Shown here: positions 5,429-8,256 of the stretch, in pieces
Layout: each line of letters begins with the position of its first letter
How positions within the stretch are numbered: the stretch's first letter is position 1
DNA from: Bacillota bacterium
GTDB lineage: Bacteria; Bacillota_A; Clostridia; Peptostreptococcales; Anaerovoracaceae
Direction of reading: 5' to 3'
Assembly: GCA_017438085.1 (NCBI GenBank)
Contig: JAFRWH010000212.1
Span: 1-8,256, forward strand
DNA length: 8,256 bases
Position numbers and translations under genes: made by a program
Notes under the pieces: model-generated
Databases searched by the model: none
What the model was told of the DNA's origin: nothing
Seen by the model: only the letters and a program-made list of their open reading frames with translations

Positions 5429-6637
5429 ATGTCGCTGCTTGATCTTCTGGCTCTTCCCTTAAGCTGGGAGGAGTTCTACAAGTATAAGACCGATCTGGCG
5501 TGCCCGAGGGATTACGCCGAAAGCTTAAGGGGCTTCATCGATGAAGGCTCCTATCTTCCTGTGTGCGAAAAGATAAGCCGCGGGGAGCCCTTCCCACTGC
5601 CGAAAAAGGCGGTCATATCAAAGCTGGGCAGCGGCAAAAAACGCACGGTCTACATCTACCCGGAGCCCGAGAACACGGTCCTGAAGCTTCTGACCTGGCT
5701 GCTGCTCAGGCGTTTCGATGGTCTGTTCGACCGGAATCTGTATTCCTTCCGTCCCAGACGCAGCGCCAAGGATGCGGTGCGGCATCTGACGGGTATCAAA
5801 GGGATAAGGACGCTCTATTCCTATAAGGTGGATATTCATAATTACTTCAATTCAGTGCCCGTGGACCGCTTCCTGCCCATGCTGGAGGATGCTTTAGGAG
5901 AGGACCGGAGGCTTTATGATTTCCTGTCTTCGCTGCTGTCCGAGCCCTGCGTGCTCGAAAAAGGCCTGCCTGTAGAGGAGCAGAAGGGCATAATGGCAGG
6001 GACGCCTCTGGCTTCCTTTTATGCGAATCTGTATCTGAAGGGTCTTGACCATCACTATCAGGAGGCAGGCATCCCCTATGCACGCTATTCAGACGATATC
6101 ATAGTTTTCTGCGAAAGCCGGGATGAGTGTGAAAAGCAGGCAGAGTTCATAAAGAGCTGTCTGGCAGATATGGGTCTTGAGCTGAATCCCGATAAAGAGC
6201 AGTTTTCATCGCCGGAGGATGGCTGGGTGTTCCTTGGCTTTTCCTACCTGGACGGGGTCATAGACATCGCTCCTGCCACGCTGAAAAAGCTGAAGCAGAA
6301 GATGCGCCGCAAAGCCCGGGCTCTCAGGCGCTGGGCTGACAGGAACGGCATAGAAGGGGAGAACGCGGCTAAGGCTTTCATAAGGGTCTTCAACAGGAAG
6401 CTGCTGGAGAGTCCAAAAGACAGCCAGCTCAGCTGGAGCTACTGGTTCTTCTCGGTGATAAATACCGACAGCAGCCTGCACGAGATCGACCTCTACGCAC
6501 AGGACTGCCTGCGCTATCTGATAAGCGGGAAGCGCAGCAAAGCCCGCTACAATGTGCGCTACGAGGAGCTGAAAGCCCTCGGCTACAGGAGCCTGGTGCA
6601 CGAATACTACAAAGAAACAGAAGAAGATGCGGAGTAG
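5429..6637 (+). CDS. Stand-alone reverse transcriptase, candidate DRT2/UG2-like
   Basis: The 402-residue protein has the palm and fingers of a bacterial RT. It shows YSFRPRRSAKDAV (105-117), motif A KVDIHNYFNSV with catalytic Asp135, motif B GIMAGTPLASFYANLYL (187-203), motif C YSDD (220-223), LELNPDKEQF, and the FLGF turn (268-271). The 120 C-terminal residues are basic and helical (thumb-like). There is no HNH endonuclease, no group II intron domain V downstream and no retron- or DGR-type motif that I can see. Motif B reads MAGTP rather than the QG of intron RTs, so a group of 'unknown' RTs is more likely. Length, absence of partners and the structured RNA upstream best fit DRT2 (UG2). ATG 5429 is preferred because relatives start close to SLLDLLALPLSWEEF; the frame is open back to 5282. 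It has no ribosome binding site, only a U-rich leader. Codon use resembles the neighbours. Confidence 0.88.
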   Translation: MSLLDLLALPLSWEEFYKYKTDLACPRDYAESLRGFIDEGSYLPVCEKISRGEPFPLPKKAVISKLGSGKKRTVYIYPEPENTVLKLLTWLLLRRFDGLFDRNLYSFRPRRSAKDAVRHLTGIKGIRTLYSYKVDIHNYFNSVPVDRFLPMLEDALGEDRRLYDFLSSLLSEPCVLEKGLPVEEQKGIMAGTPLASFYANLYLKGLDHHYQEAGIPYARYSDDIIVFCESRDECEKQAEFIKSCLADMGLELNPDKEQFSSPEDGWVFLGFSYLDGVIDIAPATLKKLKQKMRRKARALRRWADRNGIEGENAAKAFIRVFNRKLLESPKDSQLSWSYWFFSVINTDSSLHEIDLYAQDCLRYLISGKRSKARYNVRYEELKALGYRSLVHEYYKETEEDAE

Positions 6638-6678
6638 CAGGCAAATGCTGCGTACTGCATCTTCTTTTTTGATTTTTT
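6623..6678 (+). terminator. Strong Rho-independent terminator of the reverse transcriptase
   Basis: GAAGATGC (6623-6630) pairs with GCATCTTC (6657-6664), and inside it AGTAGCAG pairs with CTGC-TACT around one bulged G. A run of T (6665-6670, then more to 6678) follows. The stem includes the RT stop codon at 6635-6637, so the gene ends within its terminator. Confidence 0.85.
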
Positions 6679-6709
6679 AGCGAGAACTTATTCTGATAAA
6701 ATACACATG

Positions 6710-6748
6710 AAAACAGATCCTTTAGCCTGCCTGAAGAATCTGTTTTTT
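6710..6748. terminator. Bidirectional terminator at the convergent gene ends
   Basis: AAAACAGAT (6710-6718) pairs with ATCTGTTTT (6738-6746), with an inner CTTTAG/CTGAAG stem. The arms give T runs on both strands. It mainly serves the minus-strand metallopeptidase, whose TAA stop overlaps the hairpin edge, and backs up the RT terminator. Confidence 0.75.
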
Positions 6749-7301
6749 ACTGAGCTCTGAGCTTTCTTCTCACCCTGCGCCAGTCGGGCATGTAGCTGTC
6801 CAGGATGGCTTTGAATTCGGGGCCGTGGTTGGGAACTTTTATGTGGGCAAGCTCGTGCAGGATAATGTAGTTCAGGCACTCGTCGTCTTTTCGGGCCAGC
6901 TGAAGGGCAAAATTTATGCTGTGGGTCCTTGTATTGCAGCTGCCCCAGCGGGTCTTCATGCTGCGTACCTGCCACCTTGAGGGCACAAGGCCGGTCCTTT
7001 CCACCCATAAGGGCAGCAGCTTTGCTATGCGCGCCTTAAGTTCGGCTCGTTCAGTCTCGCTGATAGGTATTTCCGGTCTTTCGGTTGCAGCTTTTGCGGT
7101 GATCTGAGCCCGTTTCTTCCTTATCCAGTCCGCTTTCGAATGCACGAAAGCATCTATGACCAGCCTGGGCGTAAGCAGCGGAGCAGTCACCTCTATCCGG
7201 CCGTCAGGCGCCTTCACATATAGATTTATCCGTTTTATCTTTTTCCGAGTCAGCTTGTATTCGATCATATTTCTTACCTGTAATTGGCCGTAGTCTATCA
7301 T
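6747..7301 (-). CDS. YgjP-like (DUF45, SprT-type) zinc metallopeptidase
   Basis: The minus-strand protein has the gluzincin-like motif HELAHIKVPNHGPEF (149-163): His149 and His153 would bind zinc, Glu150 would be catalytic, and His159 is the further conserved histidine of this family. Upstream lies the family block MKTRWGSCN (115-123), and the N-terminal part (KKIKRINLYVKAPDGRIEVTAP) is the usual beta-rich lead-in. No signal peptide is present, so it is cytoplasmic. YgjP/DUF45 proteins are widespread, often near restriction-modification or other accessory genes, and their substrates are largely unknown; homology to SprT/WLM domains suggests proteolysis tied to DNA-protein crosslinks or stress. 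Two starts are possible: ATG 7301 (AAGG eight bases upstream) or ATG 7268, which gives 173 residues beginning MIEYKLTRKK and matches family N-termini better. The gene stands alone on its strand. Confidence 0.88.
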   Translation of the reverse strand: MIDYGQLQVRNMIEYKLTRKKIKRINLYVKAPDGRIEVTAPLLTPRLVIDAFVHSKADWIRKKRAQITAKAATERPEIPISETERAELKARIAKLLPLWVERTGLVPSRWQVRSMKTRWGSCNTRTHSINFALQLARKDDECLNYIILHELAHIKVPNHGPEFKAILDSYMPDWRRVRRKLRAQ

Positions 7302-7385
7302 AAAAGTGGCCTTAAGTCCATCTTTGTGTCACACATTAGCTTCCGGTTTGCAGTATGTTTTATACGCATTTAAACCTCGTCGTAA

Positions 7386-7414
7386 TTGTAAAATAATAGC
7401 TTTAATGGTAATAT
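7386..7414 (+). promoter_or_regulatory. Candidate upstream promoter of the toxin-antitoxin pair
   Basis: TTGTAA (7386-7391) and TAATAT (7409-7414) are 17 bases apart. The match is modest, but a start near 7421 would leave a leader that includes the weak AGG site before the HigB ATG. Its -10 lies in the left arm of the inverted repeat, as expected for an autorepressed toxin-antitoxin operon. Confidence 0.4.
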
Positions 7415-7437
7415 ATATTTACATCAACCATATTACC
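7407..7437. promoter_or_regulatory. Inverted repeat, candidate HigA operator
   Basis: GGTAATAT (7407-7414) and ATATTACC (7430-7437) are perfect inverted repeats with a 15-base spacer, between the two candidate promoters of higBA. HigA-type antitoxins normally repress their own operon by binding such palindromes over the promoter. Confidence 0.55.
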
Positions 7438-7439
7438 GC

Positions 7440-7468
7440 TTGACATGTACACGCAGTGCAGGTATAGT
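7440..7468 (+). promoter_or_regulatory. Near-consensus promoter abutting the HigB start
   Basis: TTGACA (7440-7445), a 17-base spacer and TATAGT (7463-7468) match sigma-A in 11 of 12 positions. The -10 box touches ATG 7469, so the transcript would begin at about 7475, inside the second or third HigB codon. Confidence 0.6.
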
Positions 7469-7756
7469 ATGAATAGAATCAAAACATTCAAAGATAGAGA
7501 GGCAGAAAAGATCTTCCATCAGATCATATCTGCAAAGTATCCGTATCCAATCCAGAAGATCGCATTGAGAAAGCTCATCATGATGGATGATTCGCAGACA
7601 TTAAATGATCTCAGGGTCCCTCCTGCAAATCATCTCGAAGCGCTTTCAGGCGACAGGAAAGGTCAGTACAGCATCAGGATCAATGATCAGTACAGGATAT
7701 GCTTCAGATGTGTGGACAATTATTCTTTTGATGTTGAAATCACAGATTATCATTAG
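7469..7756 (+). CDS. higB: HigB-type mRNA interferase toxin (RelE superfamily)
   Basis: The 95-residue protein matches HigB toxins, ribosome-dependent mRNA endonucleases, along its whole length. Family blocks are [20 protein letters not shown], the core [35 protein letters not shown] (45-79, with the catalytic-region His56 and the basic GDRKG loop) and the C-terminal VEITDYH with Asp93, Tyr94 and His95. Length is normal and nothing is missing. ATG 7469 was chosen because homologues begin at this point and AGG lies six bases upstream; an in-frame ATG at 7445 would add eight residues but sits inside the -35 box of a strong promoter. The toxin precedes its antitoxin by nine bases, the usual higBA order. 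Base composition is more AT-rich than that of the genes to the left, suggesting acquisition. Confidence 0.93.
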   Translation: MNRIKTFKDREAEKIFHQIISAKYPYPIQKIALRKLIMMDDSQTLNDLRVPPANHLEALSGDRKGQYSIRINDQYRICFRCVDNYSFDVEITDYH

Positions 7757-7765
7757 GCGGAAGAA

Positions 7766-8056
7766 ATGAATACACTTGAAACCACAAAAATGAGCGAGAT
7801 CCTGAAGGATGAGTTTATGGATCCACTTGGTATCTCTGCCTACAGACTGGCCAGAGATATAGATGTCCCTGTGTCCAGAATACAGGATATTTTACATGAC
7901 AGGAGAAAGATAACAGTTGATACCTCTCTTCGGCTCGGAAAGTATTTCGGAGTGTCCGATCTTTATTTTTTAAATATTCAGAATGACATAGACTGCAGAA
8001 ATGCCAGGTATGAACTGGCAGAAATACTCGAACGCATCCCTTGCGTAATGAAGTAG
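7766..8056 (+). CDS. higA: HigA-type antitoxin, XRE-family DNA-binding protein
   Basis: The 96-residue protein has an XRE helix-turn-helix at about 22-62. It shows the HigA/VapI block MSEILKDEFMDPLGISAYRLARDIDVPVSRIQDILHDRRKIT, then DTSLRLGKYFGVSDLYFLNIQNDID. It should neutralise HigB by complex formation and repress the operon through the inverted repeat upstream. The start at 7766 has a GGCGGAAG site a few bases upstream and follows the toxin stop by nine bases; Met9 (7790) is a possible internal start. Length is typical, with the last 20 residues less conserved than the rest. No strong terminator with its own T run lies directly after the stop; the hairpin at 8145-8189 may serve. Confidence 0.93.
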   Translation: MNTLETTKMSEILKDEFMDPLGISAYRLARDIDVPVSRIQDILHDRRKITVDTSLRLGKYFGVSDLYFLNIQNDIDCRNARYELAEILERIPCVMK

Positions 8057-8093
8057 TTCCGGATCAGTAAAGAAATTCCGGCTTACAAAAGTC

Positions 8094-8121
8094 TTGACAA
8101 ATACTATTTTTCTGTTATTCT
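8094..8121 (+). promoter_or_regulatory. Promoter after higA
   Basis: Perfect TTGACA (8094-8099), a 16-base spacer and TATTCT (8116-8121) with TG at 8113-8114 (extended -10). Transcription would begin near 8128, only about 17 bases before a strong terminator. Confidence 0.65.
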
Positions 8122-8144
8122 TCTATGGTACTGATTTGAAATAT

Positions 8145-8189
8145 CGGGCAGGAAGGCTCCCCAAAAGCCGCATCCTGCCCGCTTTTTTT
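8145..8189 (+). terminator. Strong intrinsic terminator or attenuator before the last gene
   Basis: CGGGCAGGA (8145-8153) pairs with TCCTGCCCG (8173-8181), with an inner GGCT/AGCC stem and a run of seven T (8183-8189). It is the strongest hairpin in the right part of the window. It may end the higBA transcript, or act as an attenuator for the gene at 8207, since a promoter lies between higA and the hairpin. Confidence 0.85.
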
Positions 8190-8206
8190 ATGTTTGAGGG
8201 GTAATC

Positions 8207-8256
8207 ATGGCAAGTGAAAAGAATCGCAAACAGGAACTGAGCTTTACCAGCGGATC
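8207..8256 (+). CDS. Start of an unidentified gene, cut by the window end
   Basis: ATG 8207 is preceded by GAGGGG (8196-8201) with a five-base gap, and 16 codons (MASEKNRKQELSFTSG) remain open to the last base. The polar, charged beginning does not identify a family. The promoter and terminator upstream suggest it is a separately controlled unit. Confidence 0.55.
   Translation, partial: MASEKNRKQELSFTSG

Noticed and set aside
5240..6680. Group II intron, retron or diversity-generating retroelement
   Set aside because: There is no domain V-like hairpin after the RT, no maturase-endonuclease end, no template-variable repeat pair and no typical retron motif. A terminator follows the RT directly.
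6694..6761. Small ORF at 6708 (17 codons) behind a TGATAAAAT extended -10
   Set aside because: The -35 is poor, there is no ribosome binding site, and the frame runs through the bidirectional terminator hairpin into the antisense 3' end of the metallopeptidase gene.
7302..7440. Minus-strand promoter for the metallopeptidase (TATAAA near 7359-7364)
   Set aside because: The -10 is good but the only -35-like hexamers lie at spacings of about 15 or 22 bases, or match poorly, so no pair is convincing.
8059..8084. Hairpin CCGGA/TCCGG just after higA
   Set aside because: The arms are five bases, partly self-palindromic, and no T tract follows. The hairpin at 8145-8189 is the credible terminator.

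Overview
The window reads as chromosomal DNA of a low-copy, moderately GC-rich Firmicute, most likely a gut-type member of the Clostridia. The reasons are the rlmB-sigH gene order (a Firmicutes arrangement), an ECF-transporter S component next to DUF4430 surface proteins, consensus sigma-A promoters with extended -10 boxes, AGGAG-type ribosome binding sites and compact U-tract terminators. The species cannot be named from sequence alone.

Layout on the + strand. Bases 1-1236 hold a 5'-truncated dihydrofolate reductase that runs without a stop into a PhzF-family isomerase. The PhzF part keeps its own ribosome binding site and ATG. Then come rlmB (23S rRNA 2'-O-methyltransferase), sigH (overlapping rlmB by 11 bases) and a membrane-anchored DUF4430 protein, closed by a terminator at about 3448-3474. 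A promoter that overlaps this terminator starts a second unit: a roughly 105-base folded leader, a second DUF4430 paralogue and an ECF S component, ending in a hairpin at 4561-4585. These look like a small substrate-capture and uptake module, perhaps for a cobalamin-like ligand. A strong promoter at 4588-4616 then drives an unrecognised 195-residue protein.

Bases 5240-5428 form an unusually structured, apparently noncoding block directly upstream of a stand-alone reverse transcriptase (5429-6637). The block has an 11-bp long-range stem enclosing several hairpins, with a T-rich stretch immediately after it. It is also crossed by a stop-free frame that would become endless if the RNA were copied in repeats between a 7-base direct repeat 153 bases (51 codons) apart. 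RT, upstream structured RNA and potential endless ORF together resemble the DRT2 (UG2) type of anti-phage RT system, in which rolling-circle reverse transcription creates a repeat-protein gene. This is the most interesting part of the window, and the assignment is an inference.

The right part holds a convergent minus-strand YgjP/SprT-like metallopeptidase, a more AT-rich HigB-HigA toxin-antitoxin pair with an inverted-repeat operator candidate, a promoter followed almost at once by a strong terminator, and the first 16 codons of an unidentified gene that runs off the window. The RT unit and the toxin-antitoxin pair make 5.2-8.1 kb look like a small accessory or defence-type region beside housekeeping genes.
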